The translations under genes were made by a program, and so were the position numbers. Below are positions 1-12,526 of a stretch of 64,000 nt of DNA, in pieces. Source of the stretch: Juglans regia (Eukaryota > Streptophyta > Magnoliopsida > Fagales > Juglandaceae); the NCBI RefSeq assembly GCF_001411555.2, contig NC_049903.1, forward strand, positions 22,225,098-22,289,097, given 5' to 3'. The notes beneath the pieces are model-generated. The model saw only the letters and a list, made by a program, of their open reading frames with translations, searched no databases and had not been told where the DNA came from. Each line of letters opens with the position of its first letter. Position 1 is the first letter of the stretch.

Positions 1-107
1 TGTTAGGTAATCAAATTTCTCGTTCGTTCATTTAATTTGCTTGAGTCTGTCTGATACAAGTTTTATTTTAGTTTCTTTGGTGATTTGATTTAATAGAAGA
101 GTAGGCC
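1..107. repeat. Block of about 100 bp also present at 38213-38315
   Basis: The run from about position 10 (aatcaaatttct, then tttaatttgcttgagt and tacaagtttt) to 107 aligns by eye, with scattered mismatches, to 38213-38315. No open frame is visible. T-rich stretches and short motifs give it the look of intron or UTR sequence, but no gene is identifiable. It is either a piece of a dispersed repeat or a duplicated host segment. Confidence 0.6.
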
Positions 108-1939
108 AATCTTACTTCACTCCTATTGAATCTTTGGGCAACTAGGAAGAGAGCAATTCTATTAAAGAACTACCCCTTGGTCAACACAGTGACTAAGAGG
201 GTGTTCTTAGTTAGATACATTTTCCATTTCTTTTATTTTCAGTCCTGAAGTATAAGTTGTCTTAATCCTTGTGAAATCGACCTTGGGTCCTTCCTTCACT
301 ATACATGAACACGGCACCTCTTGCACTTGGGAGGTAATAAAATCGGAGAACTAGGAATTAATGGAACCGGGGCCCTACACCTACCAAAGGCACACCAAAG
401 GTTATTTTGCACCATTTTCAGATTTTCCTCACTTCTTCTCTCTCTATCTCGCCTACCTTAGGGAAAGAAAGCCAAACACTATTTTCTTTCCATCCAAACA
501 CCCTCTTCGCACAAGCATAAGACAAAAGATGAGAAACTCACATTGGAGAGGTTTGCATGGTGAGAATATTCAAATTTTGTCTCATTTTCTTCTTATGAAC
601 CCCCACGCACTTGCAAGGGTTTTGTGTTGAAGAAGGTTTGGCTTGAGAAAGTTGAGGGAATGGGTGTTATGGCCTTGTTGTGAGATTTGTGGGATTAATG
701 GAGTAATTGGTTCAACCATGCTTAATCATGTTGAGTATGGGTTGTTTAGGGTTTCCTCAAAGAACCCAAATCATCAATGGCCAAATGAAAATGAAGTGGG
801 TCTGAACACACAGAGGACATACTGGGCGATAGTTTGGATGATGTTGTGAAGTCTTGATGTTTTGATGATGTTTTTGTTATAGTTAGGGCTAGATATTGAT
901 ATGATAAAATTATAACAAATTTTTATACATGTTATGAGTTTATCCAAAGTATTTTAGCATTTTTATTAAAGATTTATACATATTTTCTTTGAGGTTGAAA
1001 TTGGAACACACAAAATAGTTTTTGGTTTGTGGTTATGATGATTGTTGTTTCTATAAACCTATTCCAAATGGCAATGAAACTCATATATGATGTTCTTAAG
1101 ACTTTCATTTAGGTGTTAAGAGTTTTTTTTAAAAGAGTTGGTTGAAATCTTTGTTGGAAGCATGTTATGCATGAAAATGTTTGGTAAAGGCACAGACTTG
1201 ATGCTCATAGGTTTACTTGGTATTTTTATGGAAGTTTTGACATGTGATCCTAGATTAAAGGCTTGGCTCAAGTTTAGGGCTTGAATATGAAGTATATGAT
1301 TTTATTTCGCGAACGTCTACTTCATGGAATTTTCATATTTAGTTTTTTTGTTCTAACTCAAAAACATGTGGTACTTGATTTTGAACTTAGTGAGCATGTT
1401 GATTGTTCGGTGATGAGTTTTGTGATCCTGGTTGTTTGATCTAGCATGTTATACTTAAGTTTGCTTTACAAACATGTTTAGAGCGTATTTATAAAATTTT
1501 GGAGTCCTTGGAATTGATTTGTAAATGGTTTGACCAAGAACATCAAGGGTATTTCTATTTGACCAAAACTTTGTTGAAATAATTTGAGAAGTTTATATTT
1601 GGGCATTTTTTCTAATATGAGGAGTTTATATTTTTATGAAATAATTATGTTGATGTCTTAGCGTGATCTTTCCACCTATGATATAATTTTTAGTGTTTCA
1701 TCAATTGGTTAAAGTATATGGTTTGAGGTTTGAAAGAATTGCAACAAAAATCAAGATTTTCTAGCCTTAATGTGAAACACCCAATGCATAGTTTGTGTAG
1801 TTGTGTTTTGATTTAAATTTTCTGATTTAAATTTTGGATTAAGGACAAATTATAGATGAGGAATGTAAATTTTGGTAGACTTTGGAGTTCGTGTGCGAAA
1901 TCTTTATTTAGGGGCAAAATTGTCATTTCACATAAGTAC
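108..1939. other. Non-coding, AT-rich; probably decayed family-X LTR material
   Basis: No convincing coding sequence is seen; the short open frames at 361-849 lack any family motif. A pyrimidine-rich stretch near 420-610 resembles the leader-like part of the X' LTR near 22080-22200. The stretch about 1740-1930 (gaggaatgtaaa, ggggcaaaat) resembles 3960-4200, so this is probably an older, partly duplicated X LTR copy. There are no TSDs or clear ends. Confidence 0.4.
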
Positions 1940-4865
1940 CCTTTTACTATAGGTTAATTTGAATATTTAAGATTTTTCAGTCCTAAATTTATTTTGAGTG
2001 AACTTTTTGAGTAATAAGATTTTTCAATACTAAGTTTTTTGAGTGAATAGTAACCTCGATAAGCACACCCAGTGTAGTGTTTTCAAAATCACAGTGTGAA
2101 ATATCCAAATTAGGTTAGAGAAGTCTTATTTGGACACTTGACAAGATCTTAGCCACTCATTGTGAATGGTATTAGACACTTGGCATAAAGAGGAAGGATT
2201 AGATAGATTTCTGAGGAAATCAAGGTATGAGATTATGCCACCTAAGCAATGCTTTATTTCATCTGATCAACCACTTGTGCCAGACGAAAGAAGGTTTCAA
2301 TCCTAGCAAAATCCTAAATAGTTGGAATCAAATTGATACCCCAAAAGTTTGGTTGAAACCGAAACCCTAAATGATTTCCCAAACCCTAAAGTTGGCCTCT
2401 AAACCGTTTATAACCCGATTTCTAGCATTGTATTTAATCAATTGATTAAATCACTTCCACATACTATTAATGTTATGACATCATTATCCAACCTTTTAAA
2501 ACTTAGAAATTTGACTGGGTCAGGAAAATTTGGTTTTGGCTTGATAGTATCTCAAACTCTAAGCAAACCCCCATTTAAACCCCAAATTGAAGCCCACTTG
2601 GTTAGGGTCCACCAAGGCCCCACGAATTTGGCCACCTTGGCAAAGTTTCTTGAAGAAGTTTCCTCCCCCACATGGCAGACCATCCACTGCCATTGCCTGC
2701 ACCCAATAGTGCCTTGATGTGAAGGAGAAATCCACTCCATCAACCTCCATATCTCATAGCTGCTGCAGGCAGTCCTTGCTCCTCTCTATTGTCCACTTTA
2801 TGTCACATAGCCACCTCCAATCAAGGGTCATTCAAGTCCATAACTTCCCCCTCCAGGATTCTAAAGTCTTGTAAGACACATTTCATTCCATTTTATCACT
2901 TTTTTACCCCGTTCTTAGAGAGAAACTCAAAAGAGCTCTCTCGGGCAGATTTCTGGGTCTTTTTGTGTGAAGAGTTTTGACCCTTTGTATGTAGTTTCGC
3001 ATGATGACTCCTTCATAAAAGTTGTTCATCTTTGAGCTTAGTTTCCATAAATATCTTATTAGTCTCATCCATGCTCATTTGATTGGTCAAAAGTATTTTT
3101 AACCATAGAAATGTCATTCTGTGCGTGAAACTGGAGAGCATGTTATGTTTTGAAATTTGTTACCAAGCTAATGGACATATCTTGGACTGAAAATTTTATG
3201 GAGTGTTTTTAGCATGTGTTTATGAATGATCATTGAGATTTTGCTGCATGGATAAAACTTTTGATGATAGATTTATTTAGATCTAGAAACTTGAAAAATG
3301 GAAGCGGAAAAACAGTTTTTATTTTGTGAAAGTTTGAATATTTCATGGAAGGCTTTGATAATTTGATATGATGATCCTAAGCCTCGTACATACATTTAAG
3401 GATGTTATTTTTAAGATATTTAGTATTATTTTTAAAGATATGATTTTTCTATGCAAGAGGATTTCGGTTAGAGCTAAGATTTGAAGTTTTTGGGTTAGAT
3501 CCTTGTTTTATTGAGTTTTAGCCATGTGATTTTAAGTTTAATGGTTGAATCTTCTTTAGAACACATTTTTAAACCCTGAGATGTTTTAGTTTGAAGATCA
3601 CATGTCTTTAAGCCATGGGTGATGTTATGAATATGTTAGTTCACATGTTTTAGTTTGAAGATCACAACTTCTTTGGTGACTTTTAATTGATGATTTAAAG
3701 AATGGTTGATCTTAGGATGATGTTATGAATATGTTAGAACTAAGATTTGATTTTTTTGAAATTCTTGGAGATATTTTTATTAAGGTCAAAATTTGTAATT
3801 TAAGGGTTTACCTTTTTGTTAAAAAGTTTGGATCTTTTTACAAAAATTTTGGTGTTGATGATTAGCTATTCTTAATGGATATTTTAAGTGTGTTTTTAAA
3901 CTTAAGATAGGAAGATCATTGTTACAAAATTTTGGTTTAATAATGGGTTTTGAAGATGGAAGAAATTGCAACCAAAATCAAGAGAAATAGCCTATGAATG
4001 TTTTGGCCATTGTGAGTTTTCCATGTTTGTGAATGGTTTTAAATTTTTTTGAGTTGATATTTGAGTATAGGACAACATTTACATGAGGAATGTAAAGTTT
4101 TGTGATATTTGGACTTAGGATGTGAAATCCTTAAGTTAGGGGTAAAATGGTTATTTTTCTACATGTAGAGGGTAAAATGATAATTTTACTCTAAGTTGTC
4201 ACTTTTCACTTTTCCCATTGTTAGTAATTAAGTTTCTAACTTTTAGAATACATTTTTACAGTTCCTCGTGTTTCGCCCTTTATTCTCGTAGAACGCAACG
4301 ATCGAGGTAAGTTAGCTCTTAACTTACTATCAGTTTACTGTGTATGTGTGATGGGTAAGGGAACTACATTTTATGACCGTATGTTGTTACATATGCCATG
4401 TCATGCCATGTCATCACATATTTATCTATTACACAAATTATTCTGTCACTAAAATCTTATCTGTTACACTATACTTTGTCTCATGTTACTATCTCTTACA
4501 AGTATGTTACATTACATATGTCATCTGTTACAAGTATGTCATGTTACATAATATTCATTGTCACATGTTATGCCATGTTATGAAATATTGTTTGTTACAT
4601 GGTATGCCATGTTACGAAATATTGTCTGGTACATTATGCCATGTTATCGAATGTTGTTTGTTACATTTATGTCTCAAAATATGTTATGTCTATCGTCTTA
4701 CGTTCATGTCACGTTACGCTACGTCAGGACTTCTATCTTTTATATCACGTTCATGTTACGTCACGTTACGAAGTGTCTTGTATGCCAGTTAAGTTATTCA
4801 TGTCAGTCACGATCCTAAGCGCTAGGATATGATAATATTCTAGTGAAACTCCTTTGTTCACGCTG
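1940..4865 (+). repeat. Family-X LTR remnant (copy X2), truncated on the right
   Basis: The segment from actataggttaatttgaat (about 1940) through the gtgtagtgttttcaaaatca motif near 2070 matches the reverse complement of 26820-27050 in LTR X5. Later parts match 17580-18330 in the same orientation. The right part (about 4810-4865, cctaagcgctagg) resembles 23280-23340 of the X' LTR. It stops abruptly at the CRM copy A junction, so its 3' end (expected GGGCGTCACA) is missing. The open frames inside are low-complexity by-products. Confidence 0.6.
4373..4800 (+). repeat. Low-complexity ATGTTATG / TTCACG tract
   Basis: The tract has degenerate short-period repeats of the type catgttatgccatgttacg. 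Counterparts occur at 14415-14935 and, reversed, at 16575-16905, so it is an internal feature of the X LTR. It creates spurious overlapping open frames. Confidence 0.75.
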
Positions 4866-4932
4866 GAGGAGACATGAGCCTAGTATTGAACATAAGTGTA
4901 AGAATGACGAGTATGGTGAGTTCCTTGTTAAC

Positions 4933-5286
4933 AGGCGTGCTCTCAATATACAAATTTGGATGGATGATATAGAGCAGTAGAGTGATAACATTTTTCATAC
5001 TAGATGCCACATCAACAACAATGTATGTAATATGATCATTGATGTGAGGAGTTGTTTGAATTTGGCTAGCACTACTTTAGTTGAAAAATTGAGTTTACCA
5101 ACCTTGAAACACCCTAAACCATGCAAATTGCAGTGGTTGCGTGATTGTGGGGAGGTTAGAGTAAATAAGCAAGTGCTAGTTACTTTTTCAATTGGGAAAT
5201 ACTTGTATATGATACTTTCTGATGTAGTGCCTATGCGTGCTGGTCATATTTTGTTGGGAAGCTATGGTAGTTTGATAGGAAGGTGA
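4933..5286 (+). pseudogene. Retropepsin-like protease remnant (copy A)
   Basis: This frame carries the CRM-type protease region: IFHTRCHINN, then MIIDVRSCLNLASTTLVEKL, and further on the DVVPM and ILLGS motifs. In the family this aspartic protease would cleave the Gag-Pol precursor in the virus-like particle. The usual D-[ST]-G active site appears here as DVRSC, so the catalytic triad is not intact. A TAG stop lies near 4978. Upstream, only a short Gag N-terminal piece remains; the capsid is missing. A frameshift near 5283 separates it from the spacer. Confidence 0.65.
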
Positions 5287-5942
5287 TTCATGATGGGTTA
5301 AGAAACATGTACAGTTTTGAAAACTATGGAAAAACAATCAAACTTGCTCCTTTAACTCCAACACAGGTCCATGGGGACCAACTGAAACTGAAAAGTGAAG
5401 ATGAGATTGAGAAAAAAAGAAATAGTGAGACTGAAAAAGAGCGAGAGAGAAAAATGAGGAAGAAAAAAGATGAGGCTGAGGCTGAAATCTCAAGAAAAAA
5501 AGAGAATGAGTTGCAAAAATATTGTGAGGCCAAGGGTTCAAAAAAGAGGAGAGGAAGAAAAAGAGCGCGTGAAAAGAAAAAAGGGAATGAGAGGAAAAAA
5601 AAGAATAAAGCCGAAACATTGAAAGAAAGTGATAGTGAAAAAGAAAATAGAGAGATGGTTGAGAGTCAAGGAAAAAAAGTGGAGCCACAAGAGGAAAAAG
5701 AAAGAGAGATTGTAGAGAGAAACAGAAAGACAAAAGTGAGTTTTTATGCTAAGGCAAGGTTTTATTCTAATGAATTTAACAACTATTTTCCTAGTGTTGT
5801 TATTTCTTTGTTGCAGGGATATGAGGTAATGATTCCTAGCGGTGTGTTTAGTGGATTTCCACTTATTAGAGAGATAGAGCATTACATTGATTTTGTGCTA
5901 GGTGCGACAATCCCTACCTGACCTCTCTTTGAAGAACATGAG
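5283..5942 (+). pseudogene. Charged Lys/Glu spacer plus RT N-terminal edge (copy A)
   Basis: After APLTPTQVHGDQLKL comes about 110 residues dominated by K, E, R and S with short KSE/KKE-type repeats. This is followed by VVISLLQGYEVMIPSGVFSG and REIEHYIDFVLGATIP. The last part is the edge of reverse transcriptase in CRM elements. The frame stops at the point where copies B-E read NRPFLEEHESLTHLKGQG, which is the fusion to the RNase H end, so polymerase fingers, palm and thumb are missing. It is not functional. Confidence 0.65.
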
Positions 5943-6305
5943 TCCTTAATGTAAGTTGAATAGAATGAATACCAAGTGGGTGCAATTCATTGAGACTTTT
6001 CCTCATGTAGTCAAATACACACATGGTAAGGAAAATTTTGTGGTTGATGCTCTACCAAGAAGATATGTCCTTGTCTTCATTTTATATGCAAAATTATTGA
6101 GATTTGAATATGATGAGGAATTGCATGCTAATGAGGATGACTTTGCTAGTGTGTATGAGAAAGCGTCGTTTGGTAAGTGCTATTGACTATATTGGTATTT
6201 GTTTAGAGAGAATAAACTTTGTGAGCCTACTAGTGTTATGCATGAGATGCTAATGCATGAATGTGGTTTGTTGGGTCATTATGGTGTAAAAAGGGTTTTA
6301 GACGT

Positions 6306-6645
6306 GTTGCATGAACGTTTGTGGGGGTATCATTTGCCATTTATTGACTTGTTGCATGAACGTTTGTGGAAGTATCATTTGTCATTGATTAACTTGTTGC
6401 ACGAAAATTTGTGGGAGTATTGCTTGCCATTCATTGAGTTTGCATATAATTGGAGTGATTATTTTGGTGAAAAGAAGATTTTAAACGTGTCACATGAACG
6501 TTTGTGGGAGTATCATTTGCCATACATTGACTTGTTGCATGAACATTTGCGGGACTATCATTTGCCTTTCATTGAGTTTGCAAATAATTGGAGTAGTCAT
6601 TTTGATGTTAAGAAAACCTTAAACATTTTGCATGAACATTTCTTT
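6306..6645 (+). repeat. 45-bp in-frame minisatellite in integrase (copy A)
   Basis: The 15-codon unit encodes variants of [15 protein letters not shown]. It repeats several times, interspersed with longer units containing FAYNWS...KKILNV. The array sits between the two His and the two Cys of the HHCC zinc finger. The unit looks like a fusion of the zinc-finger segment LDVLHEH with the distal core segment [13 protein letters not shown]. Confidence 0.8.
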
Positions 6646-7434
6646 TGGTTTAAGATGAAGAAAGATGTCAATCGCATTTGTGGCAAGTGCATTACATGTG
6701 GAAAGGCCAAATTTAGGGTTTTGCCGCATGGGTTATATACACTCTTACCCGTTCCTAATGAGCCATGGGTAGACATGTCTATAGACTTTGTTTCGGGGCT
6801 AGCTAGTACAAAAAGGGATAGAGATTCTATTTTTGTGGTTGTGGATAGATTTAGTAAGATGGTACATTTCATTCCATGCCATAAAACAGATGATGTCACA
6901 AACATAGCTCACTTGTTTTTCAGGGAGATAGTGCAACTCCATTGTGTACTTAGAAGTATTGCTTATGATAGAGATGTTAAATTCCTTAACTACTTTTGTA
7001 AAGTGTTGTGGGGGAACTTGGGTGGTACTAAGCTCTTATTTTCCACTACTTGTCATCTACAGACCAATGGTCAGACTTAAGAAGTTAATAGGGCTTTAAC
7101 TCAGCATTTACGCACTGTTGTTAATAAGAATTTAAAAACTTGGGAGGATTGTTTGCCATTTATAGGGTTTGCATATATTAGGACCATGCATACTACTACT
7201 TCATATTCTCCGTTTGAAATTGTTTATGGTTTTAATCCACTTACTCATTTACCTTTGATGCTTTTGCTTATTGATGATAGGAGTAGCTTGGATGAACATT
7301 TTCAAATTCTTGAGAAAATTAATGAAAATGCATATAAAGTGGAGCTTTCAGGTAAGTATCATGTTTTTGCCATTTTCAATGTTACTAACATTTTTCCATT
7401 TCATCTAGGTGGAGATTCGAGGCCGAATCCTTTT

Positions 7435-7448
7435 GAGGAGAGAGAGAA
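7435..7448 (+). promoter_or_regulatory. Polypurine tract, copy A
   Basis: The tract gaggagagagagaa lies immediately before the LTR start TGATGGGCACC. It would prime plus-strand DNA synthesis. Confidence 0.8.
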
Positions 7449-8264
7449 TGATGGGCACCAAAATGGACCTAGTTTTAAAGATCTTTTGCAAGTTCCAGAT
7501 AGGTAATTACATGGTCAAGAGCCAAGAAGATCAATGAGGTAATGCAAAGATTGATACAATCCACTTGAGATGAAGCTAGCAAGACTCAAACACTCAAGAT
7601 GGACTTGAAAGATGAAGATCCTATTTTGATTCATTTGATAAGCTATGTAAGAGGGCAACAACATGACTTAAAGGCTTTGGGCCCTTGAAGACTTTCAACT
7701 TGTTTAATTCACTTAAATGACTTATTTTATTAGTTTAGAATTATTGGGTTTAATTATGAGAAGGACTTAAGGGAGGCCCTATTCAAGGGCATGTTGGAAA
7801 ATTTATTATTTTTGTTGAACTAGGGTTTCAAGAAGTACTGTAGCGAACTAGGGTTTCAAAAGTACAGTAGTCGAGTTACTGTAGTGTCATACTGTAACCG
7901 CGGCACTGTTCATCCAGGGGCATTTTTGAAATATGGGGATTTATTTGGCTAGGGTTTGATTAGGTTTTGCTTTAAATACTCTTTGTTCCCTCATGTTAAG
8001 AAGTTTATAAAATTTGATGAATTTATTTATAGTGAGTTGACTTTTACTCCTCTTGTTCTTAATTGAACTTTGAACTTATCAAAAGTAAATCACAACCTTT
8101 GTAGCGTTCGTGCTTTGTAATCTGGGTTCTTGAGACGGGTTCTTCAACGGGTCTAGATTTTAATATAATCTTGGTTCTCTATCCATTGACTTGATTTTGG
8201 CTTTCTTGGTGAGTTTTCAAATTGATTGTAGGTTCAAGGGATTCCATTCCCACGGGTTCATATT
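7449..8264 (+). repeat. 3' LTR of CRM copy A
   Basis: The LTR starts TGATGGGCACC and ends GGTTCATATTA (consensus ...CATATCA), 816 bp. It carries the GC-rich CTGTAGC/CCGCGGCAC block near 7840-7920 that is typical of this LTR group. The terminal C-to-T change and internal changes mark it as old. Confidence 0.8.
7971..7979 (+). promoter_or_regulatory. Candidate TATA box in CRM LTR
   Basis: The motif tttaaatac lies in a conserved position of the LTR, and the same motif is at 61478-61486 in copy E. It would place the transcription start about 30 bp downstream. This is inferred from motif and position only. Confidence 0.4.
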
Positions 8265-9622
8265 AGATTGGCCGCTAAGTGATTATTTGGAGCAAGTCGT
8301 GGAAGGGGATGAAATGAAGTTGGTTGCCGAGTGGCTCATTGTGCGAATGCCAATCGGTTTTGGCATTTCTATGGTAAAAACTTGGTCAATAGTCAAATGA
8401 GTAATTTGAAGGACCTCTTTGGGATTGGAGGGAAGGGGTGGTGGTGTGTAGTGGTGGCTCAAGAAAGAGTAGAAATTATTTGAATTGTTGAGGTCCTAGG
8501 TTGGGTTTCAACTAAACTCCCTAAGGAGGTGGTTGGATTTTAAGCTTGATTTCTTTGTGCCATTTGGTCCGAAGCTTGGTTTGCACCTTGAGTGATGTGG
8601 TGATCTTTGAAAAGTTAAATTTCCCTTGAAAACTTGATGGAAATGGCATGGGCTAAGGGCTAGCTTGGTGCACCTAGGTGCCGATTGGTGGTGGTTTGGG
8701 CCTTGACATGGCTTGGCTCCTATTGACACATGTTGGGTCAAACCTAAACTTCTAAGTAAGTCTAAGAAAAATGAAAATTAACGATAAAAACCAAAAATTG
8801 CAAATCATAAGTGTGAAGAAAATATTTTGAAGAAAGATTACGCAAAAATCATGGTTTGAGGTAACTAATCATGTGTGAGATGATTAGTGCTTCTTAACTC
8901 AAGTTGGAAGCTTAATCATGGTTGGGTGGGAACCCTAGGGGTGTGTGGTACATCTTCAACTTGAGGAAAACCAATGGTATGGTGTATGTGGGCTTCAGTT
9001 AGAAGGATAAGAATGGAAGACAAGGCTTTTGGGCCTCATTGGTTGGGCTTGTTGGGCCATTTGTGTAAGCCTTGGGTGTGAGGTTTGGTGTGGGTTATTG
9101 AATGGACCTTATGTCCTGATTTGAGGGCTCATCCATGGTCTCAAAGGCCTACTAGGTTTTGGTCCAAATAACAAGTTTTTCTTAGGTTGGGCCATAGGCC
9201 TTCACTCACACCAAGCAAGGCCCAAAGGCTTCATGCCTACTACATATTGGGCTTAATTTCTAAGGTTCTTCAAAAAAGGCCTAAAACCTTATAAATCCCA
9301 AATGAGTCTAGGCTTATGGCACCTCTTCCTAGCCGATCACATTCTTAGTGATTGAGGGCCCTTAATTAAACACTTTTGGGCTTACCCTTAAACCCATCCA
9401 TACTTGGCCCTTTCTATTTAGCCCATTAAAATTGACAAGTGTCATACCACTATTGGCCTCTTGGTAGTTATTCTAAAAATACTAGAACTCTTCCAATAAT
9501 TCTAATTAAACCCAAAGTGTGATTCTCATGCTAAAAAATAATAACTCTAAAAAAAATAAAAAATCACAATCCTATGCTAATTAGGATCATATCCTAATGG
9601 GCTTTTCAAGTTTGGTGTTACA
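8265..9622 (-). repeat. Unresolved LTR-like remnant
   Basis: No coding sequence is supported. The right edge reads GGTGTTACA (TGTAACACC on the minus strand), an LTR-like terminus, and it abuts X-type sequence at 9623. Phrases such as gacaagtgtcataccact resemble the first third of the X' LTR. The left end merges into the end of copy A and no TSD is visible. It is probably a decayed solo LTR on the minus strand. Confidence 0.4.
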
Positions 9623-9648
9623 TCTATCATGAACGAGAGTAGGTAACC

Positions 9649-12521
9649 TGTAACGCCCTGTTCCCGGAGGTCCGGAGAGTTAGCTCTTAATACCTAAAAT
9701 TAACTTAAATAACACAACTATAAAATCCAGAAAATCCCATAAAATATTAATCCATTTAATCAATCCAAAAATCTAAGTTCCTCCATGGCGACAATAAAGA
9801 AATTCCTAATAACATAAATTAGAAATTATCCAAAAACTCGAAAACATCCTCAACTCATCAAATCAAATACTCGAAAAATAAATCATTTTACTAACTATGA
9901 CTCTCAAATAAGCATTTGTACCCTCAGGTACTTATTCCACTACGATCATCACACCTTGCTAAACTTTCTACTCTTGTTCTCCAGCTGAACCATCAAAATT
10001 ATCTGAAAAATAATTAGAGATAAGGGGTGAGTTATTAACAACTCAGTAAGTAGAGGACATATACTAGTATTACACATGAGCATTTACAGAGTTCAGAATG
10101 CAGAACAAAAATATTTTCTTTCAGAATGCAACATCAGAATAATGTTTTCAAAATGCAGTGTCAGAACATGTTATCAAAAATAAGTTCGAAAATATTCATA
10201 ATCAAAATCCCTTTGGCATAGCATAAACGGAAACATCACATCTTATCTTATCGTATCAAAACAAATACCATGTTTAACCCCCGGGGTAGGGTTGTGCAAA
10301 CCCCAGTAGCTAACTGAGCAGAAACAGAATGTGAATCTTCCCCTCATTTATTCTTGGAGCCCCGAGTATGCACATAGGAAAGACCACGCAGAAAACCACT
10401 TTGTTTCCAAAGTCGGTGCACCAGAAACAGAAAAATTGGTACCAACCCGAACATAGGCCACAGTTTTACACCCATGGTAAGGTCAGAACGGAACAGAAAC
10501 AGAATGTTATGCCAGAGGTTTTCAGAAATCACATTAGATCATATCAGAGTACAGAAAATCTTCAGAACAGAACAAAATCATATCACAACATAATTTATGC
10601 ACAAAATTTCATATATGCTCTCTCTTCAAAGTTCAGAAACAGAATGTCAAAAATAAGCTGCTCATGTCTACACCAATCATGACAGAAAATGATTTCTTCT
10701 TAAACAGAATCTCATGAGTAATGCATAACAAATAACTGAGGTAGTTCAAATTTCTTTTCAACATCAAACATGTATATTTTCCAAAATAATCTCAGCTCAT
10801 TTTATTTTAATGCAAAGTCTAGCATAGGAACCCCGCTTACATGGACTTCTTAGCTTTTCAGCTCATTTCCTCAAAATGACGAACAAATATTAATCGTCAT
10901 CTACAAAAATCACGTAATTCTCGTGAATTTTCAATCAATCACGTATTTCAATATTTAAACCTAAATTGCTAAAGGAACCTATTTTAAATCCTCAAAACCT
11001 CAAATTTTCATAATTCCTAAAATACCATCATTTTCTAAAACCATCAATATCCACTTAATCGAATTCGTACCGAATAAGAGATTTAATCAAACAAGTGTTA
11101 AGACAATTACGGAACTCAATAAAAAGTAATATTTAAAATATCTAAAGTACCAACAACGTATTATAAATTCATAGAATACTTAGACTACTTTAAAAATCTT
11201 ATAAAATACGCCATAAAAAATTCTTCTCTTAAAAAAAATAGGTTTACTTCCTTTAGTTAACAATATTATTAAAATATTTTCTACACAAAAATAATGTTTT
11301 ATGAGACTTAAAACTAAAACTCATTTTAACATAACAACAAAAATAAATAAATAAATACCCTTCATCCGAAAACATATTTCTGGACATTATAGGGGTAAAA
11401 CTGGTAATAAAACTCAACTTTCAAGTTAACACTTTGAAAAGAAAAACTTATGCACCTAAACTATCCTATTAACACTGTGAAAAGAAACACAACTAATGAT
11501 CGCACGGAGACTCACTGAGAGAGAAGTGAAATGTGCGGTGGGGCAAAGGGCTGGGCGGTGGACAACAGTGGTCACGGTGGTGGGGCACCAAGAGAGAGAG
11601 AGGGTGATAAGCGAGAGAGCACGGAGAGTGAGAGAGAGTAACCGTGAGGGAAAATAAATATGGATGAGAGTCAAAGGCCTCACTGATCGGCACAGGGTGG
11701 CGAGGGTCTCACAGCTAGTGATTGTTGCTACTTTTACGGTAGTTTTCGGCGCGAAAGATGGTGGTTTGCAGTGGCTTGCAGTGGAATAACACTAAGGGAG
11801 AGAGAGTTGTACGCATCACGCGGCGTGCATGGGGCTTCGGAAGGTGGCGCTAGACATCACTAGGCGGTGGAGGCTTGCTTTTTGGCGTCGTTTGATGCTG
11901 CTGACGGTGGCTTCGTTGCCCAATTCTGGCAAGGCATGGTTCTCACTTTGAGCGACAATGCTCTGTTTCCATGGTTCCAAAATAGAGCAACTCCGATTTT
12001 TGCTTTCGACGGACGATGGTGGATGGGGGCGTTTATGTATTGAACGGCTGAAGAGTATGGGTCAACGGGCGGGTCTGGCGGCTTGTGGTGCCATTGCCGT
12101 GTGCGTGGAGCTGGTTCCTATTTGATGACACGGAGAGGCTGGGCAGTGGGATGACTCTTGATACGGGAGTGTAGGAAGCCGAGGGGATGGAGGCTGGGCT
12201 TGCGATTCTAAGGTGGTGCGGCGGCTTGTGTTTGGGTAGTAGTTTTAATAGCATGGAAAACATATGTGTCTATAAATATATGTGAGGTGAAACCCTAGAG
12301 AGACGAGAGAGACATGTGTGCGGATGAAAGTTTGTGTTGTGTGTGTGCATGGAGTGGACGGAAGAACTTATGGGTGAAGAAGAAATATAGACGGAAAGAA
12401 TAAAATGTGCGGAAAGAAAAAAAAATTAACGTTTGAAGAAAATAAAAAAAAAATAAAATAAAATGAACTAAAAATAAAGAAATAAAAAAAATTTTGAGCT
12501 TGATTGGATCCGGGTGTTACA
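9649..12521 (-). mobile_element. Solo LTR related to element Z (about 2.87 kb)
   Basis: The insertion runs from TGTAACGCCCTGTTCCC to CCGGGTGTTACA and is flanked by the perfect TSD TAACC (9644-9648 and 12522-12526). Read on the minus strand, its end (ctccggacctccgggaac, then AGGGCGTTACA) matches the end of the Z 5' LTR at 55210-55250. It also holds one unit of the ccctacc-ccgggggt repeat that is tandem in Z. Its length, 2873 bp, is close to the Z LTR without insertions. It has no gag or pol and sits inside an X LTR end (X4). Confidence 0.8.
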
Positions 12522-12526
12522 TAACC

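Larger units (their letters stand above)
5956..7448 (+). pseudogene. RNase H end plus integrase remnant (copy A)
   Basis: The frame starts with the RNase H end (ETFPHVVKYTHGKENFVVDA). It continues through the pre-integrase segment, the His half of the zinc finger ([16 protein letters not shown]), a 45-bp repeat array, and the Cys half ([11 protein letters not shown]). The catalytic-core pieces [21 protein letters not shown] and AYDRDVKF follow, then the region of ETWEDCLPFI-type motifs and SPFEIVYGFNPLTH. A TGA near 6184 and a TAA at 7078-7080 interrupt it. The C-terminal part jumps from SSLDEHF to QILEKINENAY, a deletion shared with copies B-D. A conserved FNVTNIFPF tail runs into the PPT. 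Confidence 0.7.
4866..8264 (+). mobile_element. CRM-like Ty3/gypsy retrotransposon, copy A, 5'-truncated
   Basis: The copy begins in the Gag N-terminal segment (ggaggagacatgagcctagt) without LTR, PBS or capsid. It then carries a protease remnant, a charged spacer, an RT start fused to the RNase H end, an integrase, a PPT and a 3' LTR. Order and motifs follow the CRM clade of chromoviruses, a clade call made from memory of family motifs such as [13 protein letters not shown] and SPFEIVYGFNPLT. RT and most of RNase H are absent, as in copies B-E. Several stops and frameshifts make it inactive. The left joint abuts X2 with no TSD visible. Confidence 0.75.

Noticed and set aside
361..849. Two adjacent open frames near the window start
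   Set aside because: No domain, no codon pattern, no homologous frame elsewhere in the window; the sequence resembles LTR leader DNA.
4373..4832. Several overlapping open frames of 60-140 codons
   Set aside because: They come from a short-period repeat tract (CATGTTATG/TTCACG) that rarely forms stops; no protein motif, and the same tract occurs in other X LTRs.
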